A DNA stretch of 61,559 nucleotides from Provencibacterium sp. (GTDB lineage: Bacteria > Bacillota > Clostridia > Oscillospirales > Ruminococcaceae): contig JAAWDS010000019.1 of NCBI GenBank assembly GCA_022793895.1, positions 1-61,559 on the forward strand, in the 5' to 3' direction. The position numbers and the translations under genes were made by a program. Position 1 is the first letter of the stretch, and each line of letters begins with the position of its first letter. Shown here piece after piece: positions 35,019-43,661 of this stretch. Below the pieces are notes generated by a model. It had not been told where the DNA came from, made no database searches, and worked only from the letters and a program-made list of their open reading frames with translations.

Positions 35019-36503
35019 CTACCACTTATGTATATTATAGAAAATATCCTGTTCCGTTGCAAGGACTGCGGAATAAAAATTTCGGCTGCGCGCCGCGGAC
35101 GCCTGCGGAAATAGCAGCGGCATAAACGGCAGCTCGCTTTGAAACTGCGCGAGAAAGGCTTCATACCCGCCTTCCTGCCGCGCTGAGAGATAGCTTTCAT
35201 AGAGCCCGTTCAGATTCCCTAGCTGATAGTGGAGGCTTCCCTCGCTTTCCAGAAAGGCGCTCAGGTCCATATCCTCCGCTAGACGGACATAGCCCAGGTA
35301 GAGCGAGCAGGCCCCCGCCTCGATCTGGCTTTTATAGGTTTCATATGGGTATTCGCCGATCACCGCCTTCAGCCCGCCCTTTTCCAGCTGGAGCTGAATG
35401 AGCTTGGCGGCGGCGCGCTTATCCGCGCTTTCTACCGGAATGGCTAACGACAGCTCCAGCGTACGGCCGTTCAGCGTGCGGTAGCCGTTTTCATCGCGCC
35501 CCGTGAACCCCAGCTCATCCAGAAGGGCGCCGGCCGCCTCCGGGTCGGGCTCCGGATCGTCCGCCGGGTAGAAGAGGGGGTTGAGCGGATGCGGCGTGCT
35601 CACCGCCTGGCCGGAGTAAGCGCCGTTTACCAGCTCCCTGCGATCGAGGAGCTTCCCCAGCGCCTGGCGGAAGGCCGGTTCGCTGAGCGGATAAAGATGG
35701 GTGTTGCAGCCGAGATAGAGCATGCTGTTGGTCTGCACCGGGACGCTGCCCGCCGTTTCCACCGGGAAGGAGCCCGGATCGAGCAGCGCATAATCCAGCG
35801 TGCCGGTGATCACCTCATAGCCCAGCTCTTTCATATCCTCGACCGGCACGAGCTCGATCTCCCGGATGGGGGATCCGCTGTCGAAATGCGCGTCGTTGCG
35901 GACGAGCCGCTGCGGGCCGCGGGGCCGGTAGCGGCCGGAGCCGGGCGGCTGCGCGTCGCCTCCGGATCCCTCTTCAATCACCGGGAAGGTCAGCAGATTG
36001 GCAAAATAGGCGTCCGGCCGGGCGAGGGTGAAAACGACCGTCCGATCATCCGCCGCTTCGGCCGATAGGAGATTGCGGTAACGCGTTTCCCGGCTGTTTT
36101 GCCGGCACAGCTCCAGCGAATAGACGACGTCCGGCGCACGCAGGAGGCTGCCGCTGCTGAAATAGACGTCCCCGCGCAGGCGGACGGTGCAGACCGTTCC
36201 GGAGAGGACGACCGATTCCGCTAGATAGTTCTGCGGCTGGTAGCTTTGATCGAGCTTTACCAGCGGGTCATAGAGAAGCGGGATCAGGCAGCCGTTGATG
36301 CGGGTGGAGAAGGTATAGGGGTTGAGCGTATCCTCCGGGCTGGCGGCGACCCGCAGGCGGCCGGCGGTCGGTTCGGCCGCTTCGGAGCTGCTGGAGGGAT
36401 GGGAAAGCGCCGGAAAAACGCCGGGGATCCGTTCTCCCCGTGCGCAGCCTGCGAACAGGGAGAGGCTCAAAAGGATGCAGAGGATGTAAGAATAACGGTT
36501 CAC
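35019..36503 (-). CDS. Family 5 (oligopeptide-type) binding lipoprotein
   Basis: About 494 residues. The GTG at 36503 sits 7 bases after GGAGGT and begins a lipoprotein signal peptide ending in LFAGC. The mature part has RLRVAASPEDTLNPYTFSTR and later PDVVYSLELCRQ, the plan of DppA/OppA-like proteins, which bind peptides, nickel or sugars. No permease or ATPase genes are adjacent, so it is an orphan binding protein or has a sensing role. It may be the first gene of the Asp23-fakA transcript. Confidence 0.82.
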   Translation of the reverse strand: MNRYSYILCILLSLSLFAGCARGERIPGVFPALSHPSSSSEAAEPTAGRLRVAASPEDTLNPYTFSTRINGCLIPLLYDPLVKLDQSYQPQNYLAESVVLSGTVCTVRLRGDVYFSSGSLLRAPDVVYSLELCRQNSRETRYRNLLSAEAADDRTVVFTLARPDAYFANLLTFPVIEEGSGGDAQPPGSGRYRPRGPQRLVRNDAHFDSGSPIREIELVPVEDMKELGYEVITGTLDYALLDPGSFPVETAGSVPVQTNSMLYLGCNTHLYPLSEPAFRQALGKLLDRRELVNGAYSGQAVSTPHPLNPLFYPADDPEPDPEAAGALLDELGFTGRDENGYRTLNGRTLELSLAIPVESADKRAAAKLIQLQLEKGGLKAVIGEYPYETYKSQIEAGACSLYLGYVRLAEDMDLSAFLESEGSLHYQLGNLNGLYESYLSARQEGGYEAFLAQFQSELPFMPLLFPQASAARSRNFYSAVLATEQDIFYNIHKW

Positions 36504-36643
36504 CTGGCCTACCTCCATATTCTGCCGTTCTTATATTGCGGCTTTTTGGCGGTGATTATACCGGACAGGGCGGCCAAATAAACCGGCCGTCCTTGGCCGC
36601 GCCGGATGGGCGGCAAGCCTATCCTACCAAATTTTTGCGTTTT

Positions 36644-36979
36644 TTACAATCTTTCCGGTTCTTTTGCCGCGCGGGGCCGCCAGCCGAACCGTTCCAGATC
36701 GACCCGGTAATCCCCCGACACCTCTATCCCCTCCGCCTCCAGCCGCCGGCGGTGCTCCTCGCGTCCGTCGCCGAAGGCGAAGGCGGCGCTCAATCCGCCG
36801 AAGCGGTTGACCACGCGGTGGCAGGGGATGGAGGCGGGATCGGGGTTCTGGTGCAGCGCCCAGCCCACCTGCCGCGCCATCCGCGGGTTGCCGGCCAGCA
36901 GCGCCACCTGTCCATAGGTCGCTACGCGCCCGGCAGGGATCTGCCGAACCACCCGGTAAACTTCTTCAAAAAAGCCCAT
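36644..36979 (-). CDS. O6-alkylguanine alkyltransferase domain protein (MGMT type)
   Basis: A 111-residue single domain: FFEEVYRVVRQIPAGRVATYGQVALLAG is the DNA-binding helix-turn-helix and SIPCHRVVNRFGG holds the acceptor Cys of MGMT/Ogt. It is only the catalytic half, without the N-terminal RNase-like half, as in many short bacterial forms. Because PCHRV is intact it could truly remove alkyl groups, unlike ATL proteins in which the Cys is replaced. Confidence 0.88.
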   Translation of the reverse strand: MGFFEEVYRVVRQIPAGRVATYGQVALLAGNPRMARQVGWALHQNPDPASIPCHRVVNRFGGLSAAFAFGDGREEHRRRLEAEGIEVSGDYRVDLERFGWRPRAAKEPERL

Positions 36980-37211
36980 TTTGATTTCCTTTCTTTGGCG
37001 GCCATGCCCACGGCGGGGACCGGCGGACGGGGAATCGCCCGGCCTAACGCGCTTCCGCCAGAGGACTCTTGTGTTTTCCCAGAAAAAATGCTACCATATT
37101 GTCCGGCCGTTTACAATCCCGCAGAGGGAAGAAAGCGGCCGGGCAGTAAATAAATTTTTGTGCGGGGGGCTGCATGAAAACCGGACGTTTCCCGCACTAA
37201 TAGGTTAGGAA

Positions 37212-37235
37212 GCCTCTTCCGGATAGGAAAGAGGC
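37212..37235 (+). promoter_or_regulatory. Hairpin covering the ribosome site of the sigma factor gene
   Basis: GCCTCTTCC and GGAAAGAGGC pair with one bulged A and a 5-base loop, so the GAAAGAGG ribosome site of the ECF gene (start 37243) is inside the stem. This could damp translation. Confidence 0.4.
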
Positions 37236-37242
37236 CGCGGTG

Positions 37243-37773
37243 ATGGCTATGAACGACTTGGCGCTTCTGGTAGAAAAGGCGAAGGCAGGGGATCCCGATT
37301 GCTTTGCCAGCCTATACGAGCAGGTGGCGGACGACCTGTACCGGATGGCACTGTATACCCTCGGCAACGCGCACGACGCGCAGGACGCGGTCGCGGAGAC
37401 GTTTATGGAGGCATACAAGGGCTTAGCTTCGCTGCGCGACAACGCCGCCTTCCGCGCCTGGATACTGCGCATCCTCTCCTTCCGGTGCAAGCGGAAGATT
37501 AAGCAATACGTCAAGGAGCGCGGGACGGTGGACATCGACGATCTGGCCGCCCTGAGCGGCGGGCCGGATCTGGCGGAGACGGGGATTAACCGCGCCGACC
37601 TAGTCAGCGCGCTCGCCCAGCTTGCCCCGGCCGAGCGTGAGATCGTCCTTCTCTCGGTGGTCTACGGCTATACCACGCGCGAAATCGCCGGGATTGTCGG
37701 CGCGCCGCACGGCACCGTTTCCTCTAAGCTGCACCGGTCGCTGAAAAAGCTGCGCGCGCTGCTGGAAGCCTAG
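37243..37773 (+). CDS. ECF-type RNA polymerase sigma factor
   Basis: About 176 residues with sigma region 2 (DPDCFASLYEQVADDLYRMALYTLGNAHDAQDAVAETFMEAYKGL) and region 4 (LAPAEREIVLLSVVYGYTTREIAGIVGAPHGTVSSKLHRSLKKLR). It directs RNA polymerase to a stress or envelope regulon. GAAAGAGG stands 8 bases before the ATG at 37243; ATG at 37249 is also possible. It is 26 bases before the probable anti-sigma gene. Confidence 0.9.
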   Translation: MAMNDLALLVEKAKAGDPDCFASLYEQVADDLYRMALYTLGNAHDAQDAVAETFMEAYKGLASLRDNAAFRAWILRILSFRCKRKIKQYVKERGTVDIDDLAALSGGPDLAETGINRADLVSALAQLAPAEREIVLLSVVYGYTTREIAGIVGAPHGTVSSKLHRSLKKLRALLEA

Positions 37774-37799
37774 TATTTTTTTGAAAGGGAGGGAGACAG

Positions 37800-39098
37800 A
37801 TGGACAGGGAACGGATACAGGCAGAGATCGAGCAGGACCGGCAGGCGCTGGAGCCGGTATTGACCGGGCTGCTGTCCGGTGTTTCCCGCCCGGATGCGCT
37901 CAGCGCCGGCGCGCTGTTTGAAAGGATGGAGGAGGCTTCCATCCCGCGGCGTCCGCTTCGTTGGAGGCGTATGCTGGCGGCCGCGGCGGCGTTTATCCTC
38001 TGCTTTGGCGGGCTGCTGGCGTGGAGGCGGCAGGCGGGAGGCTCCTCCCTCACGGCTGCGGGCGGAGCGGAAGCGGCGCCGCAGGCGGCCGCCTATACGG
38101 CGGATGTGGACGGCGCTTACCCGGAGGAGGGGGCCCCTGAAGCGGAGGCGGAGATCCGTTCGGCCAAAAGGGGGATCGGAGAAGCGGACGGGGAGTCTCT
38201 TAAAACAGAAGCGCAGGATAGCGCCCGGCCGGAGATGGCCTTGGCCGCCTGTTCCCCCATGGACACAGGAGGGATTGCCGAGGCAGAGGTACGGGATGCG
38301 GTGGAGAGCGATTGGCTCGCGCAGGATGAGAAATACTTCTACTATCTCTCTTCTTCCGCAGAGGAATGGGAGGAAACCACCCTCTATATTTTGGAAACCG
38401 AAGATTTAGAGATCGTATCCTCCACCCCCGCACAGGCGGGTGCGCAGGGGCTGCTGCTCTCTGGCGATCGGCTGGCGGTGCTTTCCCGTGAGGCGGGGGC
38501 TTTGGATGCGGAGCAGCCGGGGGAGGTGGTCCGCGCCGATATCTATAATGTGCAGGATCGTTCCGCCCCCTCGTTGGAGCGCACCATCCGGCAGGATGGG
38601 GAATGGGTTCTTGGCGCTCTGGTTCCAGCGGGGCTCTGCTTGGTTTCCGCCGGTTGGGCGGAGGAGACCGTCCTGCCGCGCGTACAGGACAGCCTCAGCG
38701 AAGGGGATGGAGCTCTCTTCCAGGAGAGGCCGCTGCCGGAAGGGGCCGGCCGTTCGGTCTGGACGGTGGTGACGATGGTCAATCTGGAGGAGGAAGCGTC
38801 CTCCCCCGCCTCGTTAGCGGTATTCGGCGGGACGGATAGCCTGCTGCTTTGGGGAGAACGGATCTATCTGGCGTCCGGTCACGGCGGCGCAAGCGAGGAG
38901 AGCACCGTGCTCTCCCTCTCGCTGGCGGACGGCGTTCCCCGCCGGGAGGCCGCCGCCACGGTACAGGGCGGCGCCGGGGGGCTCAGTCCCTTGGAGGATG
39001 GGCTGCTGCTGGTCACAAACGATGGAAAAACGGCGCGTTTTTACCGGTTGGACGAACAGTTGGAGCAGAAGACGTTGGAGGAGCCCCGGCTTGGGTGA
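37800..39098 (+). CDS. Membrane-anchored beta-propeller protein, probable anti-sigma factor
   Basis: A 432-residue protein. Residues 1-55 are cytoplasmic and could bind the sigma factor, a single membrane helix follows (MLAAAAAFILCFGGLLAW, near 58-75), then an acidic linker and an outer domain with repeated beta-strand motifs (LYILETEDLEIVSSTP, LLLSGDRLAVLS, LLLWGERIYLASGHGG) as in beta-propeller proteins of Clostridia. It looks shorter than many members of that group, which often exceed 600 residues. The anti-sigma role rests on its place behind the sigma gene. Confidence 0.75.
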   Translation: MDRERIQAEIEQDRQALEPVLTGLLSGVSRPDALSAGALFERMEEASIPRRPLRWRRMLAAAAAFILCFGGLLAWRRQAGGSSLTAAGGAEAAPQAAAYTADVDGAYPEEGAPEAEAEIRSAKRGIGEADGESLKTEAQDSARPEMALAACSPMDTGGIAEAEVRDAVESDWLAQDEKYFYYLSSSAEEWEETTLYILETEDLEIVSSTPAQAGAQGLLLSGDRLAVLSREAGALDAEQPGEVVRADIYNVQDRSAPSLERTIRQDGEWVLGALVPAGLCLVSAGWAEETVLPRVQDSLSEGDGALFQERPLPEGAGRSVWTVVTMVNLEEEASSPASLAVFGGTDSLLLWGERIYLASGHGGASEESTVLSLSLADGVPRREAAATVQGGAGGLSPLEDGLLLVTNDGKTARFYRLDEQLEQKTLEEPRLG

Positions 39099-39175
39099 AC
39101 GGGCAGCCCGTCCCAGCGGTTGAAGGGAGAGGCCGCTGGGGGCCTTCGGCTCGGATACGAATGGGGATATACAGG

Positions 39176-39211
39176 AAGAAGCCGCTGCAACGAGAGTTGC
39201 AGCGGCTTCTT
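39176..39211. terminator. Bidirectional terminator after the sigma operon
   Basis: A perfect 16-bp stem (AAGAAGCCGCTGCAAC and complement) with loop GAGA between convergent genes. Confidence 0.85.
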
Positions 39212-39217
39212 GAATGG

Positions 39218-40012
39218 TTATACCCGAACGGACAGGCTGGGCGCGGGAGCGGGCTTTTCATCCGTTCCGGCGGCCTCCGGCTGGGAATCCGGCGTTTCCG
39301 GGGAGGTCTTGGCGGATGAGGTTTCGGCTGGGGCGGTTTCCTTCCTCTCGCTTTCCAAACCGGCTTCGCTGAGAGCCTGCTCCAACAGATCCTTGACCTT
39401 TTGGAAGTCCTGCGGCAGAAGGTCCTCTTTTTTCTCCAGTTGGAGCGAAGTTTCCTTCTCCTTCTTTTCCTTTTTCTTCTCCTCATACTCCCGCGGAAGC
39501 TCGGCATATTCCTTGGTGGCGACAAACTTGAGATGTTCGCTTTGTATCCCCATGACCCGCTTGAGGATCTTTTCCAACTGCGCGCGCTTTTCTCCTTTGG
39601 ATAGGGAGGGGTTGTTGGAAACCGTCTTGGCCTGGCTCAGATATTTTTGCATCTGGTTGGCGTTGAGCCGCTCGACCTCATCCTTGGTCTTGCACCTTTT
39701 GAGCGCCTTCTCATAAGCCTCGCGCTCCCGCTTGACCTCCATGGCCTCCCGGTAGAGTCCGGGGCTGTTCTGCTTGAGGTAGGCGAGTTCTTCGTCGGTC
39801 AGCTCGGCGCCGGCGTTGAGCTTGCTGTTGATGCTGCTGAGGATGTTTCCCTTGCGCATGTTTTCCAGATCCTCGCGCATCCGCGCGCGCTGCGGGTCCT
39901 CCTCCTTTTCCTTGGCCAGCCGGGGGTTGGCCTTGCGCTGCTGCCATTTCATATTCAGCTCGGTCATCTTCATAGAGCTATAGATCGTGCCGGTAATGGT
40001 TGGGAACATCAT
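39218..40012 (-). CDS. Unknown charged coiled-coil protein
   Basis: About 264 residues that I do not recognise. It is rich in Lys and Glu, with long predicted helices (REDLENMRKGN, KREREAYEKALKRCKTKDEVERLN, KKKEKKEKETSLQLEKKEDLL) and a low-complexity Ala/Pro/Ser/Thr tail. It has no signal peptide and no cysteine except one. GAAAGGGTGG supports the ATG at 40012 (GTG at 40021 is possible). It stands alone between convergent and divergent neighbours. A structural or assembly role would be a guess. Confidence 0.65.
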   Translation of the reverse strand: MMFPTITGTIYSSMKMTELNMKWQQRKANPRLAKEKEEDPQRARMREDLENMRKGNILSSINSKLNAGAELTDEELAYLKQNSPGLYREAMEVKREREAYEKALKRCKTKDEVERLNANQMQKYLSQAKTVSNNPSLSKGEKRAQLEKILKRVMGIQSEHLKFVATKEYAELPREYEEKKKEKKEKETSLQLEKKEDLLPQDFQKVKDLLEQALSEAGLESERKETAPAETSSAKTSPETPDSQPEAAGTDEKPAPAPSLSVRV

Positions 40013-40391
40013 GCTATCCACCCTTTCTTGCCGGATACGAGTTCCGGCGGGACAAAACCGGGTCCGGCTTTTAGACGGGGATTCCCCCGCCGTTTCCGGA
40101 CGCCCGCTCTCCCTTCCCCGGGAACCTTCTTCTCTTCTAATTTACCCATTCGGCAGGGCTGGATGGATTTTAACCGTACTCTCCGGTTTCGAGCCATTTT
40201 TTTCCGATCTTCTTTGGGCGTGCCGCCGCTTTTTGGAAGGATCCGGCTGCGGATCAAAGATTTGGCGGCTTTATCCGACCGTATTTTAGATGAAAACTGT
40301 AGGAATTTGTGCTAAAATGGAGGTATAGCGGCCGGGAACAGGGGACGGGGGCCGCATTTGACAGACAGGCGGGAGTGAGCGGGAGTTGCCG
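40013..40391. other. 379-base gap without a gene
   Basis: Divergent region between the coiled-coil gene and the Smr gene. The AT-rich part near 40280-40325 (GTGCTAAAATGG) probably holds the rightward promoter, but no clear -35 box is visible. No repeat or gene was found. Confidence 0.4.
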
Positions 40392-40727
40392 GTGAAAACG
40401 GTGAACATTAAGCAGGGATATCCAACGGTGGAGCAGGCTATGCTGCGTCTTTCGCAGGAGCTGCGCATTGCGAAGGCCAACCGGCTGCGCGCCTTGAAGG
40501 TGATTCATGGCTACGGTTCGAGCGGGACGGGCGGCGCGATTCGGACGGCGGCGCGCAGGCTGCTCTCCGAACGGCGTGCGCGCGGGCAGATCCGCGCCTT
40601 TGTTCCGGGAGAGGAGTTCGGCGCTTTCTCCGCTTCGGCGCGCGCGCTCCTCGCCGGAGCGCCGGAGCTTAAAAACGATAGCGATTATGGCAGGCAGAAC
40701 GATGGGATCACCGTCATCCTGCTGTGA
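40392..40727 (+). CDS. Smr-like domain protein
   Basis: About 111 residues, essentially one domain: VNIKQGYPTVEQAMLRLSQELRIAKANRLRALKVIHGYGSSGTGGAIR. The HGYGSSGTG loop is the Smr (MutS2 C-terminal) signature, found in proteins that nick or bind DNA and RNA. A GTG at 40392 has GGGAG about 6 bases upstream, better than the TTG at 40386. Its stop overlaps the open frame of the next gene, suggesting cotranscription. Confidence 0.75.
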   Translation: MKTVNIKQGYPTVEQAMLRLSQELRIAKANRLRALKVIHGYGSSGTGGAIRTAARRLLSERRARGQIRAFVPGEEFGAFSASARALLAGAPELKNDSDYGRQNDGITVILL

Positions 40728-40753
40728 AGCGGAGCTGGGAGGGGGGAAGCCGG

Positions 40754-41860
40754 ATGGACCGTTGGAAAAGGGCCTTTTCATGGTGGGGATCGGGCGCGCT
40801 TTGGTTGGGAGCGCTCCTAGTACTCGCGTTCGCCCGCGCCTTCCCGGCGTGGAGCGAGCGGTATGCGGCCGCCGTCTATCCGCTCTTGGTGCGCACCGTT
40901 GGCGCATGCAGCGGCCGGTTCCCTTTTTCGCTGGGCGAGTGGGTGATTTACGCGCTGGCGGGTTCTGCGGCCGTCTGGCTGGCGCGGCTGGCCGGGCGCG
41001 CCCTCCGGCGGGACTGGAGGGGGCTGGCTGCGCGCGCCGGGAGCGGGCTGAAAAAGATCCTTTGGACCGCGGCGGTCATCTTCCTTCTTTACACCTTCCA
41101 GTGCGGTATCAACTACTACCGCACCCCGTTTTCCGCCTTTTCGGGGCTGAACGTGCGTCCCTCCACCGCCGAGGAGCTGGCGGCTCTGACGGCCGAGCTG
41201 ACCGAAACGGCCAACGCGCTCGCCCGGCAATGCGCCCCGGAAGGGGGCGGTCCGGTCCGGCTTCCCTTTTCACAGCGGGAGGCGTCGCTTTTAGGCGTTC
41301 AGGCGATGGAGGCGTTGGGGGAGGAATATCCGGCGCTGCGCGGCTACTACCCGCCCGCCAAACCGGTGCTTTTCTCGCGCGGGCTTTCCTATCTCGATCT
41401 GACCGGCGTCTACTTCCCGCCGACCATTGAAGCCAATTACAACGCCGATGCGCCCGCCTTCCACATTCCGGAGACCATCTGCCACGAGCTCAGCCACCTG
41501 CGGGGGTTCATGCGGGAGGATGAGGCGAACTTCATCGCCTATCTGGCCTGCCGGTTAAGCGAGGAGCCCATTTTCCAATACAGCGGCACGCTGACGGCGC
41601 TTATCTACAGCCAGAATGCGCTCTACAGCGTCAGCCCGGAGCTCTATGCGGAAACGGCCGCGCTGCTGGATGAGCAGATCTGGACGGATTTTAGCTTCAA
41701 CCGTGCCTATTGGCAGCAGTTCGAGGGCCCGGTGGCGGCGGTTTCCAATTTTGCCAACGATACCTACCTCAAAGCCAACGCACAGCCGGAAGGGGTGCGC
41801 AGCTATGGGCGTATGGTGGATCTGCTGCTGGCCGACTACCGCGCGCGCCACGGTCTTTAG
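40754..41860 (+). CDS. DUF3810-type membrane protein with HExxH motif
   Basis: About 368 residues with three N-terminal membrane helices (GALWLGALLVLAFARAF, WVIYALAGSAAVWLA, KKILWTAAVIFLLYTF) and an outer domain. The motif ICHELSHLRGFMREDEANFIAYLAC carries HExxH and a downstream Glu, the zinc site of gluzincin-like peptidases. The function is unknown; membrane-bound peptidase is inferred. I start at ATG 40754 because GGGAGGGGGGAAG precedes it. Confidence 0.8.
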   Translation: MDRWKRAFSWWGSGALWLGALLVLAFARAFPAWSERYAAAVYPLLVRTVGACSGRFPFSLGEWVIYALAGSAAVWLARLAGRALRRDWRGLAARAGSGLKKILWTAAVIFLLYTFQCGINYYRTPFSAFSGLNVRPSTAEELAALTAELTETANALARQCAPEGGGPVRLPFSQREASLLGVQAMEALGEEYPALRGYYPPAKPVLFSRGLSYLDLTGVYFPPTIEANYNADAPAFHIPETICHELSHLRGFMREDEANFIAYLACRLSEEPIFQYSGTLTALIYSQNALYSVSPELYAETAALLDEQIWTDFSFNRAYWQQFEGPVAAVSNFANDTYLKANAQPEGVRSYGRMVDLLLADYRARHGL

Positions 41861-41913
41861 GCCGTTTGCCGGACGTTTTTTTACGCGATGGGACAAGAAA
41901 GGGGAACGGGAAG

Positions 41914-42426
41914 ATGCTCAAACTGATTCGGATGGATTACAGCTACCGGCGGCCGTTGGAAGAGATGATGGAGGAGTGGCATGCGGCCGGGGAGACGATC
42001 GTCCCCTATTCGATACGCCGGAAGGATTACCGGGATTTTGAAAGCTACCTTGCGGGCTTTGACGAGGAGGAGCGCGGGGCGGGAGGCTGGGTGCCGGGAA
42101 CCACCTTCTTCGGCTTGGATACCGATCGGGATATCCTGGTGGGGGCGGTCAACGTCCGCCGCCGCCTGAACCCCTCTTTGCTTTTGGACGGGGGACATAT
42201 CGGGGACGGGGTGCGCCCCTCCGAGAGAAGGAAGGGCTATGCGACGGCGCTGATCGGCCTGGCGCTGGAGTTCTGCCGTTCCATCGGCCTTGGAAGGGTA
42301 TTAATGACCTGTGACCGGGAGAATGTGGGTTCGGCCAAAAGCATCCTGCGCAACGGCGGCGTTCTGGAGAACGAGTGGGAGAAGGAGAACGGCGCGGTGG
42401 TGCAGCGCTATTGGATAGAGCTGTAA
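41914..42426 (+). CDS. GNAT family N-acetyltransferase
   Basis: A 170-residue acetyltransferase. GDGVRPSERRKGYATALIGLALEFCRSIGLGRVLMTCDRENVGSAKSILRNGG contains the acetyl-CoA loop (RRKGYA) and the late motif. It resembles the group with RKDYRDFESYLAGF near the N-terminus that modifies small molecules or protein ends. The acceptor is unknown. Fifty-odd bases after DUF3810; GAAAGGGGAA upstream. Confidence 0.88.
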   Translation: MLKLIRMDYSYRRPLEEMMEEWHAAGETIVPYSIRRKDYRDFESYLAGFDEEERGAGGWVPGTTFFGLDTDRDILVGAVNVRRRLNPSLLLDGGHIGDGVRPSERRKGYATALIGLALEFCRSIGLGRVLMTCDRENVGSAKSILRNGGVLENEWEKENGAVVQRYWIEL

Positions 42427-42525
42427 CGGCCGGGGTTCTTTCTCTCGGATTGATGGGGGAAATTTTAGCGGCGTTGCAGGAAAATTCTGTTTTTTAGGCA
42501 CAAATCTTAAAGGGGAGGGTTCAGA

Positions 42526-43602
42526 TTGGAGGAAGCGCGCAGGCGGGAGCTGTTGCGGCGGAACCGCCGGATCATCGAAGCGGTCCGGGCGAAGGCTGCT
42601 AGGGTATGTCCTGGGGCGGTGGATCTCATTGCAGTGACGGGATCCTTTTGCAGCGGGGATTTTTATGAAAAATCCGATCTGGATCTGCTGATTGTCATCA
42701 ACAGCAGCGCCGGATGGAGGATAGCCAAGTGCTTCATCCTCGGCGATGTGGCGCACGATCTCTATTGCCACACCTGGGAGCAGCTGGAGAGGATGGCGGA
42801 ATATCCCGATCCGCACGCCGGTAAGCTCCTGGATGCGGATATCGTTTACCAGGCGGGGGAAGAGGCGCGGGGGAGATATGACCGGCTCCGCGGGAAACTT
42901 TCCGAGCTTCTCCGGCGGCCCTTCGGCCGGGAGGATTTGGAGAAAATAAGGCCGCACTATGAAGCGGCGTTGCAGGCGTTTGCCAGGCTCTGTTTGGAGG
43001 AGGATCCGCCGCACAGCCGGTATCAGGCCGCCTGGCTGCTGTGGGCGGTTGAATATATCGTTTATATGTGCAACAAGTCCTATATCCGGCACGGCGTTCG
43101 GGGGATCCCCAAAGAGATCTGCGCGCTGGAAAAGCTGCCTCGCGGCTTTCGGGAGAACTATTTCGCGCTGATCGAGGCGGACGGGCTGCCAGCCGTCCGC
43201 TCATCGGCCAAGGCGCTGTTGGCAAGCGTCCGCTCGTTCCTTCGGGAGATCGAGCGGGGGCTGCCGGAGAAGCCTTTGGCGGATGCGGACGCGCTGCGCG
43301 GCTCCTACGAGGAGATCTATTCCAACTGGAGGAACAAGATGCGCCGCGCGGCCGGTACGGGCGACCGCTATCTCGCACTCGTGACGGCGGCGAGCTGCCA
43401 AGCGTTTTATGACGAAATGTTTGAACGCTATGCCATTGGGCGTTATGATCTCTTTGAGGGCGCTCCCTCCCGCAGCCTGGAGGAAGCGGCGCAGGCGTTT
43501 GAGCGCGTGATGGAGGACTATCGGGAGCTTTATACGGGGGCGGCGCTGCCGGTGTGCCGCTATGAGAGCGTCGAAGCGTTTGAAAGCGATTATTTGAAGT
43601 AG
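42526..43602 (+). CDS. Nucleotidyltransferase domain protein
   Basis: A 358-residue protein. The N-terminal polymerase-beta fold has TGSFCSGDFYEKSDLDLLIVIN: the GS and the Asp pair that bind nucleotide and Mg2+. The rest is helical (residues 130-340) and resembles the C-terminal part of aminoglycoside-type nucleotidyltransferases. It may transfer AMP to a drug or to a protein; which is not visible. TTG at 42526 is the start, 6 bases after AGGGGAGGG. Confidence 0.78.
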   Translation: MEEARRRELLRRNRRIIEAVRAKAARVCPGAVDLIAVTGSFCSGDFYEKSDLDLLIVINSSAGWRIAKCFILGDVAHDLYCHTWEQLERMAEYPDPHAGKLLDADIVYQAGEEARGRYDRLRGKLSELLRRPFGREDLEKIRPHYEAALQAFARLCLEEDPPHSRYQAAWLLWAVEYIVYMCNKSYIRHGVRGIPKEICALEKLPRGFRENYFALIEADGLPAVRSSAKALLASVRSFLREIERGLPEKPLADADALRGSYEEIYSNWRNKMRRAAGTGDRYLALVTAASCQAFYDEMFERYAIGRYDLFEGAPSRSLEEAAQAFERVMEDYRELYTGAALPVCRYESVEAFESDYLK

Positions 43603-43661
43603 CCGTTTTGGCCGGGCCTGTTTCCGGCGGATCGGCGGCGGAGGAGGAGAACGTCTCAGCT

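Noticed and set aside
38849-39319. Frameshifted C-terminal extension of the beta-propeller protein
   Set aside because: The other frame reads as Arg/Gly-rich sequence with no strand pattern, so I see no evidence that the gene was cut short by a frameshift.
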